From Clostridiales bacterium (lineage in GTDB: Bacteria; Bacillota; Clostridia; Peptostreptococcales; Anaerovoracaceae), in NCBI GenBank assembly GCA_012513435.1, contig JAAZCE010000011.1:62001-126000 (forward strand): a stretch of DNA of 64,000 nt. The letters are read 5' to 3'. Below the pieces are notes generated by a model. The model was not told where the DNA came from, ran no database searches, and was given only the letters and a program-made list of their open reading frames with translations. Positions within the stretch are counted from its first letter, which is position 1. Every line of letters begins with the position of its first letter. Made by a program: the position numbers and the translations under genes. This document shows positions 37,229-44,471 of the stretch, piece by piece.

Positions 37229-37918
37229 ATGGTAAAAAAGACAAAGTATTCATTGGGCAATTTTCCATTGATAAAAATCAAAAGTAAGGAACTAATTGAG
37301 AAAACACAAAAGGGCTCTTTTTATATGAATAGTTTAAAAAAATATCGTGAAATGTATTTGCCTGATAGTGATGATGACGTGGCAGATCCTTATGAAGGAA
37401 AGTTTTTTGTAAAAGAAGCATACCTTTGTATACCAGAAAGAGATGAGTGTAAGCTATTCAAAAATCACCTGTTTGGAACTAATTATGAAAATGATTTTGT
37501 GTTTTGTATGTTTGGAATTCATCCGGAGCTACAACAGAAATTTAACTTTACAGAGGAACAACAGGAAAAATTAATTAAAATTGGTGACACTACATTAATT
37601 ATTACAGATCCATATGAATTTCGTAATAGGATTGCCAATGCTGCTTTAGCTGAGGGGTATGAAGTAAGGGATGGGTTTGTAAAGTATTATGATGAAAATG
37701 TAGATGATGTAGGGCGGATAATAATGTCTTTACGAAACGAAACAAAGGATATCGTCTTTTATAAAAGAAATAAATATAAATATCAACAAGAATATCGCTT
37801 TACTATTAAAAACATTACAGGTGAAAAATTTTTAGAATTAGACATTGGAGATATTAGTGATATTTCTGAAATACTCACAACGGAGCGATTTCTTAATGCG
37901 CAAATAATAAGTGAATGA
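37229..37918 (+). CDS. DUF2971-like protein, second of the cargo trio
   Basis: 229 residues. Weaker than the first DUF2971 gene, but similar in order: an early SFYMNSLKKYREM segment, a central DFVFCMFGIHPE strand pair, and a late YKYQQEYRFTIKNI close to the Y-x(2-3)-E-x-R pattern of DUF2971. It may be a diverged relative. AAGGAG precedes the ATG. It probably belongs to the same unit as the HEPN-like gene. Confidence 0.55.
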   Translation: MVKKTKYSLGNFPLIKIKSKELIEKTQKGSFYMNSLKKYREMYLPDSDDDVADPYEGKFFVKEAYLCIPERDECKLFKNHLFGTNYENDFVFCMFGIHPELQQKFNFTEEQQEKLIKIGDTTLIITDPYEFRNRIANAALAEGYEVRDGFVKYYDENVDDVGRIIMSLRNETKDIVFYKRNKYKYQQEYRFTIKNITGEKFLELDIGDISDISEILTTERFLNAQIISE

Positions 37919-37956
37919 TGTTATTGTTTGCTTTGTAATAATGTCTCAATACATCC

Positions 37957-38133
37957 ATGGAAAAGTTGGCGTACCATAATACTCATAATGGGGATATTCA
38001 TATAGCATCATTCATATATTTATTTATATTGATAAAAGCAATAGACTTGATTGCAGTGACATATTTTGCTGTGCCGATTATTGGCACATTTGTAGGGATA
38101 TTTCTCATATTATGTTCAAAACAGGATGAGTAA
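37957..38133 (+). CDS. Possible small membrane protein
   Basis: 58 residues, below the track limit: MEKLAYHNTHNGDIHIASF, then hydrophobic IYLFILIKAIDLIAVTYFAV and GTFVGIFLILC. The end is cytosolic-looking (SKQDE). There is no convincing ribosome binding site, so it may be a remnant of a longer gene. It is the only coding-like feature in 37919-38363, apart from the palindrome, a dyad and a terminator listed separately. Confidence 0.3.
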   Translation: MEKLAYHNTHNGDIHIASFIYLFILIKAIDLIAVTYFAVPIIGTFVGIFLILCSKQDE

Positions 38134-38138
38134 GGGCT

Positions 38139-38165
38139 GAAAATCGCAGATGTCTGCGATTTTGC
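38139..38165. repeat. Dispersed palindrome, copy 4
   Basis: GAAAATCGCAGATGTCTGCGATTTTGC, one difference from perfect symmetry in the core. It stands between the cargo trio and the leftward operon. Confidence 0.85.
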
Positions 38166-38258
38166 TTTATCTATGGTATCGGCTGAAATGCTTGATTCTA
38201 GCCGTTTTAGGGTGTTCTGCATTTTCGGTGGTTGCACAGGTTACGGGGCTCATGGGTA

Positions 38259-38273
38259 TTAGGGTGTCCCTAA
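38259..38273. other. Small dyad, possible transfer-origin element
   Basis: TTAGGG-TGT-CCCTAA is a perfect 6-bp inverted repeat with a 3-base loop in a GC-richer, gene-free patch followed by CAAGCGG. Short dyads of this kind flank nick sites of Gram-positive relaxases. The relaxase gene is 14 kb away, so this assignment is weak. Confidence 0.3.
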
Positions 38274-38323
38274 CAAGCGGAATGTGGTACCACTTTCCAA
38301 TGCTTGCGACAGTTATACAGATG

Positions 38324-38349
38324 AAAATCCCCCGAATTTGGGGGATTTT
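38324..38349. terminator. Bidirectional terminator between convergent transcripts
   Basis: AAAATCCCCC / GGGGGATTTT with a 6-base loop, a perfect 10-bp stem with A and T runs on both sides. It ends the leftward DUF3102 operon and any rightward cargo transcript. Confidence 0.85.
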
Positions 38350-38363
38350 GACCTATTTGGCTC

Positions 38364-39434
38364 TTATGAGGCTATATGTATTTTAGCTCTTTTTTCCATG
38401 GCTTTGAGGACGTCACCTAAAGCCTTTTCTATTTCAGTCACATGCTCTGGATAGGTGCGGTTCACACGCTTTATTATAAGCGTTAGTTCCTCATAGTCGG
38501 CTTCGATGTTGGCGAGGAGTACATCGCACTTTATAAGCTCTTTGGATAGCTTTGCTTTTCCCTCTGCTTCCTTTACCTTTTCCTTTTCAGCTTTGTTCTG
38601 CTCTTTGATTTTTTCGATTTGGGATTTGAAGCGGTTAGTAGCAGATTCCAGTTCCTTGTTTTTCTTTTCAAGTAGTTTTTCTGCCTTTTTCTGTTCCGCT
38701 TCCTTTGCCTGTGTGATAGCTTCCTTTTGTGAATTTTGCAGGGCTGTAATTTTTTCAGCAAGTGATTTCTTTTCTTCTTCAAGAGTAGTGATTTTTTTCT
38801 GCTCCTTTTCGATAGCTTTAGCGATTTTTTCTTCAAGTGCCTTATCCTGATTTTGAGTAGCTTCCTGCTTTTCTTTTCGTAGTTGTGATACTCGCTCAGA
38901 TAGGGAATCTAAATCTTTTTGCTTATTTGAGTTTTCTTTTACCAGTGATTCCTTTTCAGCTTCAATCTTTTTTAGCTGTGAATCAGCAGAATCCTTTTCT
39001 TCTTTTATCGCTTTTATGTTCTCTCTTAATTCCTTTATTGTCATGTCCTTGGCATTTACTTCTTTTGCAAATTCCTCTCTGTCATCAGACGGTACGGCTA
39101 AAAGCTCGACAGCCTGTGAATAATTAAGAGAAGTAATGACATCTGAATTATTAATCTTATCATTTCCGTACTCCTTATATACTTTCATGAAGTTATTGGC
39201 GGTTCTCTGTGAGAAATTAACTCTTTCCTTTAACCAGTTTTCCCATTCACCGTGTTTTATGAATTCCTTTGCTTCGGTTAATTGTCTACCGATATTGATA
39301 GCTGTCTGTATCAGCATTCTTTGTGCGACTTCCATTTCAAGTCTGATTGATGATACGATTTCTTGTTCCTTTACAGAGTTTACAGCTTCAACATAATTCT
39401 CATTTTCTGTGATTATTTTTACTTCCTGTGTCAT
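38364..39434 (-). CDS. DUF3102 family coiled-coil protein
   Basis: 356 residues. The N-terminal 110 residues match DUF3102 (INIGRQLTEAKEFIKHGEWENWLKERVNFSQRTANNFMKVYKEYG), a helical domain with HTH character seen on plasmids and conjugative elements. A coiled coil rich in Lys/Glu spans residues about 135-290. It may bind element DNA in replication or partition. Last gene of a leftward operon beginning with radC. Confidence 0.85.
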   Translation of the reverse strand: MTQEVKIITENENYVEAVNSVKEQEIVSSIRLEMEVAQRMLIQTAINIGRQLTEAKEFIKHGEWENWLKERVNFSQRTANNFMKVYKEYGNDKINNSDVITSLNYSQAVELLAVPSDDREEFAKEVNAKDMTIKELRENIKAIKEEKDSADSQLKKIEAEKESLVKENSNKQKDLDSLSERVSQLRKEKQEATQNQDKALEEKIAKAIEKEQKKITTLEEEKKSLAEKITALQNSQKEAITQAKEAEQKKAEKLLEKKNKELESATNRFKSQIEKIKEQNKAEKEKVKEAEGKAKLSKELIKCDVLLANIEADYEELTLIIKRVNRTYPEHVTEIEKALGDVLKAMEKRAKIHIAS

Positions 39435-39499
39435 TTCGTTTACCTTAGCCTTTCATTGATTAAATATAATTTGTGTGGTGAAGTAAGCAGGATTCCTGC

Positions 39500-39742
39500 T
39501 TACTTCGTTTTTCTGTTTTCGAGAAGAGATAAAAGCTGATTTAACTCTTCTTCCTTTAAGGTTATGCCCCTTGACATATGTTCATGGTCTGGATCCCAGT
39601 CTCTTATGTCGTATTTCGGTGCTCCGCCGTTCCAGGCAACAAGATTTATTTCCTTGCTCCAGCCTGTGGGGTATTCAGCGATAACTCCGATAGCTTCTGT
39701 GATTTCAAAAGTAACGTCCCTGTCAAAATTTTGTGCGTTCAT
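39500..39742 (-). CDS. YdbC/PC4-like single-stranded DNA-binding protein
   Basis: 80 residues: FEITEAIGVIAEYPTGWSKEINLVAWNGGAPKYDIRDWDPDHEHMSRGITL. This is the bacterial YdbC (PC4/p15) fold, which binds single-stranded DNA. AAAGGAGG lies upstream on the minus strand. Presence between radC and DUF3102 genes suggests a role in handling transferred DNA. Confidence 0.85.
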   Translation of the reverse strand: MNAQNFDRDVTFEITEAIGVIAEYPTGWSKEINLVAWNGGAPKYDIRDWDPDHEHMSRGITLKEEELNQLLSLLENRKTK

Positions 39743-39766
39743 TTTTAAATCCTCCTTTTAATTTTT

Positions 39767-39964
39767 TTATTCATTTAGCCACATGGCAAATAGTAAACCG
39801 TCTGTTATTCCTTCTTTATATGCAAGACATATAAGGTGTTGTACATCTTCCTGCTTCATATCATTTGGGCATAGGACAAAATAGTCTTGAATTTTTTCTG
39901 TAAAGTTTGGGGTGATTTCCTGCTCCCAAAAATCCAATGTAGGTTTTTCGATTGTTTTTGTCAT
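39767..39964 (-). CDS. Small protein of unknown function in radC operon
   Basis: 65 residues, acidic and helical (TLDFWEQEITPNFTEKIQDYFVLCPNDM, then HLICLAYKEGITDGLLFAMWL). AAGGAGATG is upstream of its ATG. Closely packed between radC and the YdbC-like gene, which supports it as a real gene. No family recognised. Confidence 0.7.
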   Translation of the reverse strand: MTKTIEKPTLDFWEQEITPNFTEKIQDYFVLCPNDMKQEDVQHLICLAYKEGITDGLLFAMWLNE

Positions 39965-39978
39965 TTACATCATCTCCT

Positions 39979-40431
39979 TTAAAATAAATCCTCTCGTTTC
40001 ATACTTATATAGCTTGTTTCATTACCGACAAGCAAATGGTCTAATACGGGAATGCCGAGAAGTTTCCCTGCTTCTGAAAGCCTTTTAGTAGTCTGTATGT
40101 CTGTATCACTTGGCACGGGGTCTTCGCTTGGGTGGTTATGTGCGAATACAACAGAGCCTGCATTACAGCAAATAGCAAATTTATATACTTCTCTTGGATG
40201 TGTTGTAGTAGAGCATAAATCTCCAACCGATACAGTTGTAAAGCCGATTATTTCGCCTTTGGCATTTATAGCAATCGCTAAAAACACTTCATTAGGGTTT
40301 TTATGTAACCTGCATATATCAGTTAGATATTTAAAAATATCTTCGGAATTTTTTATAAAGTAGCTTTGTTCGCTTTCAAAGGTCTGCTCTCTTACTATCT
40401 CAAGTTTATATTTTTGGTATTCGTACTTCAT
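39979..40431 (-). CDS. radC: RadC-like JAB domain protein
   Basis: 150 residues with the MPN/JAB metal site VFAHNHPSEDPVPSDTD. It lacks the N-terminal helix-hairpin-helix part of chromosomal RadC, as is usual for the copies on plasmids and conjugative elements. First gene of the leftward operon. Function of these mobile copies is unknown. GGGAGG lies upstream on the minus strand. Confidence 0.9.
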   Translation of the reverse strand: MKYEYQKYKLEIVREQTFESEQSYFIKNSEDIFKYLTDICRLHKNPNEVFLAIAINAKGEIIGFTTVSVGDLCSTTTHPREVYKFAICCNAGSVVFAHNHPSEDPVPSDTDIQTTKRLSEAGKLLGIPVLDHLLVGNETSYISMKREDLF

Positions 40432-40524
40432 GCTTTCGTCCTCCCTGTAAAAGTATTTAAATGAAATTTAAATGGTAAGGCTTATATCTGTGGTAGTGGT
40501 AGGCGAAGCCAAGCGAGAGAGGTA

Positions 40525-40598
40525 GTCAAGGGCGTAAGACTTTTTTATATTTATTTGCCTGCAAAAAAATATAAAAAGTTGCCACCGGCACCCTTGAC
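40525..40598. other. Long imperfect inverted repeat in a gene-free region
   Basis: GTCAAGGG (40525) pairs with CCCTTGAC (40591), and inside it TTTTTATATTT (40542) pairs exactly with AAATATAAAAA (40567). The outer and inner arms could fold into one hairpin of about 74 bases with internal loops. It stands upstream of the leftward radC operon, in a 40432-41085 stretch that has no convincing gene. A transfer or replication origin or an RNA is possible. Confidence 0.6.
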
Positions 40599-41010
40599 GT
40601 TTGCGAACAAGCGACCAAGAATTTACGAACACAGAAATAAGCGGCTTTTAAGGAACAAAAAAGTACAGATTCAATTAAAAAGTTATGTAAATACAACTAC
40701 AGGAATTTGTAGTATTGCAAAAATTTTGATTGATTTGATTGATCAGATGCATAAAAGAGAGCCGATAAGAACAATGAACATATTTGTTTCAAAAATATTA
40801 AATTAAAATCAAATTCCATTATAAATTTTTAATGACAAAAATAAGGAAATGGATGAGAAATTAGATGAGGCTATAGATCAAATAAGCAATGATGATTGTT
40901 GTAAAATCAATAAAGACTATTGTAGGTTTTGAATACATACTCCCTAATACAATATAAGTTTAAGTGAATACTGATTGTTATATACTATATAGCTGTCACT
41001 GTGGTTAAAC

Positions 41011-41039
41011 TCGACACATAAAAGTATAAGTGTTATAAT
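41011..41039 (+). promoter_or_regulatory. Predicted promoter of the two-component system
   Basis: TCGACA and TATAAT are spaced by 17 bp, about 45 bases before the first sensor gene. Confidence 0.6.
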
Positions 41040-41085
41040 TAACACAATCAGGGTGGTTTAAAAAATGGTGTGATGGATTGTTATT

Positions 41086-42372
41086 ATGGACACGATAAGA
41101 ATCATAAATTTCATATTGCAGAGTTCATTTCTTGTGCTTTCGATTTTTCTTGCAATAAAACTTATAAAGAATCGAAATGCCTCTCCTGTGTTTAATTGGT
41201 TTATTTATCTAAACATTTCATTTTGGCTTTGGGTATCAGGGCGCTTCATGGAAACAATTCTATATCTTTTCTTTCCGGGTAACAATGATGCTTATGTATT
41301 TGCTGCAAATTATCAATATATTGGGCTATTGGGAGCCGGAACAGTATATTTGATTTGGAACATATATCAAACGCGGTTTGGAATATATTTGGATAAGAAG
41401 TGGGTAAAGCCGCTTATTTTCAGCGGAGCAATTTTCACTCTTATTGTAGTTTTTACAAACAGCTATCACCATTTATTCTATACAAAATTAATAATGGGGG
41501 AAACAGTTGCCCATGGTCCCTTATTTGCACCTCTGATGTTTTTGGGGTATTTAACGATGTTTGCAGGCTATATAATAGCTATTATCAATACAATTAAACA
41601 GCGAGAGCACATATTGCTTAAGATGTTTTTACACACGTTGATAGCGGTGGTTCCGGCAATGGCAGCTGTAGTCCGCTCATTGAGCGGAGTTGATTTGTTT
41701 GACTATACACCGATAGTTTTAGGAGCTTCCATATATTCGCTTTTCCTGCTGTTATTTCGCTATAAATACATAAATATCACAGCAGCATCAATAGACGTTA
41801 TAGTCGAACAGACCTACCATCCGATTGCGGTCTATGACGGTAATATATCACAATTTATATATAAAAACAAAGCAGCAAGAGAAAACTATGATGCACAGCT
41901 GCAGCTGATACGGCCGCTTATTAATAAGGAGCCGAGATTTGAGGGCGAGTTTAAAGGTAAGATACTGCAGGTTGAAGCATCTTTAATAGAAAAAAGCAAA
42001 AGGCTTTTGACTATCACCGATACCACGGAACTGTCACATGAGAAAAATAGGCTTGAGGATCGGATCAGAGAACTTGATGATATAAATCAAGAACTGTTTG
42101 CTCAAAAATCCAATCTTGATGCGTATATAGAATCTATCAAAACCACAGAGGGCATTGTTCAGAAGCAACAGCTTATTGAGGAAGTGCGTAAAAAAAGCAA
42201 TGAAGCTTTTGAGCGTATAAGTGATAATTTAGAGGCAGCGAAAAGTGAAAATGGAGATGCAGGTAAATTATTATTTGAAAATATGACGGTAGCCGAAAAC
42301 TGCATTGCGGAAATCAGGGCTGTTGTCCATGTGTTGAAGGGAGAAGACATTGAATACTCGCCACGTTTTTAA
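41086..42372 (+). CDS. 7TM sensor protein without kinase domain
   Basis: 428 residues. Residues 1-235 hold seven or eight hydrophobic segments of the HisKA_7TM type. A short PAS-like region follows (EQTYHPIAVYDGNISQFIYKNKAARENY), then a coiled coil from about residue 320. There is no phospho-accepting His region or ATPase domain. The next gene starts inside its last codons and supplies those parts, so the two proteins probably act as one split histidine kinase. Confidence 0.8.
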   Translation: MDTIRIINFILQSSFLVLSIFLAIKLIKNRNASPVFNWFIYLNISFWLWVSGRFMETILYLFFPGNNDAYVFAANYQYIGLLGAGTVYLIWNIYQTRFGIYLDKKWVKPLIFSGAIFTLIVVFTNSYHHLFYTKLIMGETVAHGPLFAPLMFLGYLTMFAGYIIAIINTIKQREHILLKMFLHTLIAVVPAMAAVVRSLSGVDLFDYTPIVLGASIYSLFLLLFRYKYINITAASIDVIVEQTYHPIAVYDGNISQFIYKNKAARENYDAQLQLIRPLINKEPRFEGEFKGKILQVEASLIEKSKRLLTITDTTELSHEKNRLEDRIRELDDINQELFAQKSNLDAYIESIKTTEGIVQKQQLIEEVRKKSNEAFERISDNLEAAKSENGDAGKLLFENMTVAENCIAEIRAVVHVLKGEDIEYSPRF

Positions 42373-43324
42373 GGTGCTTCCGGATACGGCTATAGTAACA
42401 GATCAATTCGGTTATATAATAGATTTCAATCATTGCGAACCTTTTGCGGGAATGAAAAAAGGCCAACATATTCGTAAATACATTCACATGGAATTAGAGG
42501 AAAACGATTGCGAATTACAAATTGGGGGAAGGTATTATAACCTTAGGATAACACATATTATGGAAGGTTCTGTGTATACGGCTTGTATTTTCTATTTAAT
42601 AGATATAACTCAGATACGGCTTGTAATTAAGGAAAATAAACGAAGACAAGAGGAGCTGCTGCGGCTGAATAAGGAGCTGACACGTGTTAATCGTGATTTG
42701 CGTGATTATGCGGAACAAATAGAAATACTGACTGACTATTATGGACAAATGCAGCTTGCTAAAGAAATTCACGACGGGGATGGACATGCGATAACGGTTC
42801 TTCATACAATTTCGCAAATGTGCAGAAAGCTCATAGGAAAAGACAGAGAACGGTACACATCTCTTATTCTCCAAGGGCAAGAAATATGCAGCGAGCGACA
42901 TCGCGGACAGAACAAAACCTTTAGATCAATAACCGAAGGATTAAGCTATTTTGTTGTTGGGAAATTATTTGATATAGACCTTTCTATCCGAGGTGACGAA
43001 CCACAATGGGCGGCAGGGTATGCAGATATGCTTGTATCCGTATGTGAAGAAGCATATCATAATACATTGAATCATTCCTTGGCAGAGAAGTTTTTTATAA
43101 AGGCATCTTTTGAGGCAGAGTGGGTACGTTTGGTTCTTTGTGATGATGGAAGATGTCATGGGTCGTTCAAAAAAGGATTTGGCCTGTCGGCAATAGAGGA
43201 AAACGTGTATATGGCAGGAGGTACTGCAGAATTTACGGCAAACGAGGGAGAAGGATTTCTTATTGATATTAAACTGAAAGCAGAGGGTAATGATGAAAAC
43301 AGTAAAAGTATTGATAGCCGATGA
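42350..43324 (+). CDS. Sensor histidine kinase, kinase half
   Basis: 324 residues without membrane segments. A PAS-like N-terminus (VLPDTAIVTDQFGYIIDFNHCEP) leads to a coiled coil and the dimerisation motif AKEIHDGDGHAITVLHTISQMC with the likely phospho-His. The GHKL ATPase N-box is SVCEEAYHNTLNHS and the G-boxes are LCDDGRCHGSFKKGFGLSAIEENV. NarL-type kinase partner. Overlaps both neighbours by about 20-35 bases. Confidence 0.85.
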   Translation: MNTRHVFKVLPDTAIVTDQFGYIIDFNHCEPFAGMKKGQHIRKYIHMELEENDCELQIGGRYYNLRITHIMEGSVYTACIFYLIDITQIRLVIKENKRRQEELLRLNKELTRVNRDLRDYAEQIEILTDYYGQMQLAKEIHDGDGHAITVLHTISQMCRKLIGKDRERYTSLILQGQEICSERHRGQNKTFRSITEGLSYFVVGKLFDIDLSIRGDEPQWAAGYADMLVSVCEEAYHNTLNHSLAEKFFIKASFEAEWVRLVLCDDGRCHGSFKKGFGLSAIEENVYMAGGTAEFTANEGEGFLIDIKLKAEGNDENSKSIDSR

Positions 43325-43916
43325 TCATCCGATATTGTCAGCAGGTTTAAAGATGTGTATAGATGAATGGGATGAATTTGAGGTTTGCGGGATAGCGGGA
43401 AATGGAAATGAGGCAATTGAGTTATCAAAGAAAACACATCCCGACCTTGGTATCATCGATCTTAAAATGCCATACAGGGACGGCGCCTCTGCTATCAGAA
43501 TATTAAAGGAGCTCATGCCGGAGATGAAGGTATTGGCCTTTACAACATTTGAAGATGATGAGACCATAAGAGCCGCTGTTTCTGCCGGTTGTGACGGATT
43601 GCTTTTGAAAGTAATCGACTCTGAGGCTTTAAAAAACTCTCTTGTTTCTATTATGAACGGAATCAGTGTTTTTGACGAGTCTGTTATCGAGAAGCTTCGC
43701 AAAACCATACCCAAGAAACATCAGATAACGTTGAGCGATAGGGAGACTTTAATTTTATCTGCTATTTGTGAAGGGCTCACAAATGCAGAAATCGGCGAAA
43801 GGCTGTGTCTCAGCACCGGGACAGTGAAAAACCTAATTTCTTTGCTGCTGAATAAGACGAACTGCATTAGCCGTTCTCAGCTTGTTAGTTTTGCCAAGGA
43901 TAATAAATTGATTTAG
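43290..43916 (+). CDS. NarL/FixJ-type response regulator
   Basis: 208 residues. The receiver domain starts KVLIADDHPILSAGLK, with phospho-Asp in LGIIDLKMP, Thr in LAFTTFEDD and a Lys in LLLKVIDSE. The output domain is LuxR-type (ITLSDRETLILSAICEGLTNAEIGERLCLSTGTVKNLI). It is probably activated by the split kinase and may control the envelope cluster downstream of the terminator. Confidence 0.93.
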   Translation: MMKTVKVLIADDHPILSAGLKMCIDEWDEFEVCGIAGNGNEAIELSKKTHPDLGIIDLKMPYRDGASAIRILKELMPEMKVLAFTTFEDDETIRAAVSAGCDGLLLKVIDSEALKNSLVSIMNGISVFDESVIEKLRKTIPKKHQITLSDRETLILSAICEGLTNAEIGERLCLSTGTVKNLISLLLNKTNCISRSQLVSFAKDNKLI

Positions 43917-43924
43917 CATATAAA

Positions 43925-43968
43925 ACTAAAAAAGTGCCATTTGGAATGCCGAATGGCACTTTTTTAGT
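43925..43968 (+). terminator. Rho-independent terminator
   Basis: Stem AAAAAAGTGCCATT / AATGGCACTTTTTT with a 10-base loop directly after the response regulator gene. Confidence 0.92.
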
Positions 43969-44033
43969 TTTTGATAACATCTTAAAATAGCATTAAGAGC
44001 AATGTTTTGTTTTGTGATAGAGGAGGGATGTAT

Positions 44034-44426
44034 ATGTACTGCCCATCATGTGGAAAAAAGTTAATTGAAAAGAATGCATTTTGTCCGTATTGTGGAAAAG
44101 ATATGAAAGCATATTTGGATATTAATGAGGGGAAAAATGATAAGTATGAATCAGATAGAACTATTCAAGAAAACACTTTAGAAGAAAAAGTGCCGGATGA
44201 TAGTAGCTTGGAAAAAATATTACGGGATTATCGGAAAGATGAAATACTTTCCGATAATATTGCGCCTATAAGCAAAAGAAAATTTCCACGTTGGCTAGTA
44301 TGTACGCTGGCAGCAATGATTTTTATTTCTGTATTTATTATTATTGCGCTTATTCCGAAGGAAACTGATAATACCACGGCTTCTATCTATAGCAATGGGG
44401 TCACACAAGAAACAGAGGGTTATTGA
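44034..44426 (+). CDS. Zinc-ribbon membrane protein
   Basis: About 131 residues from ATG 44034, six bases after AGGAGGG; ATG 44028 overlaps that site. The N-terminus YCPSCGKKLIEKNAFCPYCGKDM is a zinc ribbon. An acidic linker leads to one hydrophobic helix (WLVCTLAAMIFISVFIIIALI) and a short outside tail. First gene of the envelope cluster. Such ribbon-plus-helix proteins are common in Clostridia but without known function. Confidence 0.75.
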   Translation: MYCPSCGKKLIEKNAFCPYCGKDMKAYLDINEGKNDKYESDRTIQENTLEEKVPDDSSLEKILRDYRKDEILSDNIAPISKRKFPRWLVCTLAAMIFISVFIIIALIPKETDNTTASIYSNGVTQETEGY

Positions 44427-44471
44427 CAATGGAATAAGAAAACAATAACGGATGTATAAGGAGGGAAGACA

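Noticed and set aside
40555-40806. 83-residue ORF from a TTG (MPAKKYKKLPPAPLTF...)
   Set aside because: It starts inside the long inverted repeat, has no ribosome binding site and no recognisable domain. The region reads better as a non-coding structure.
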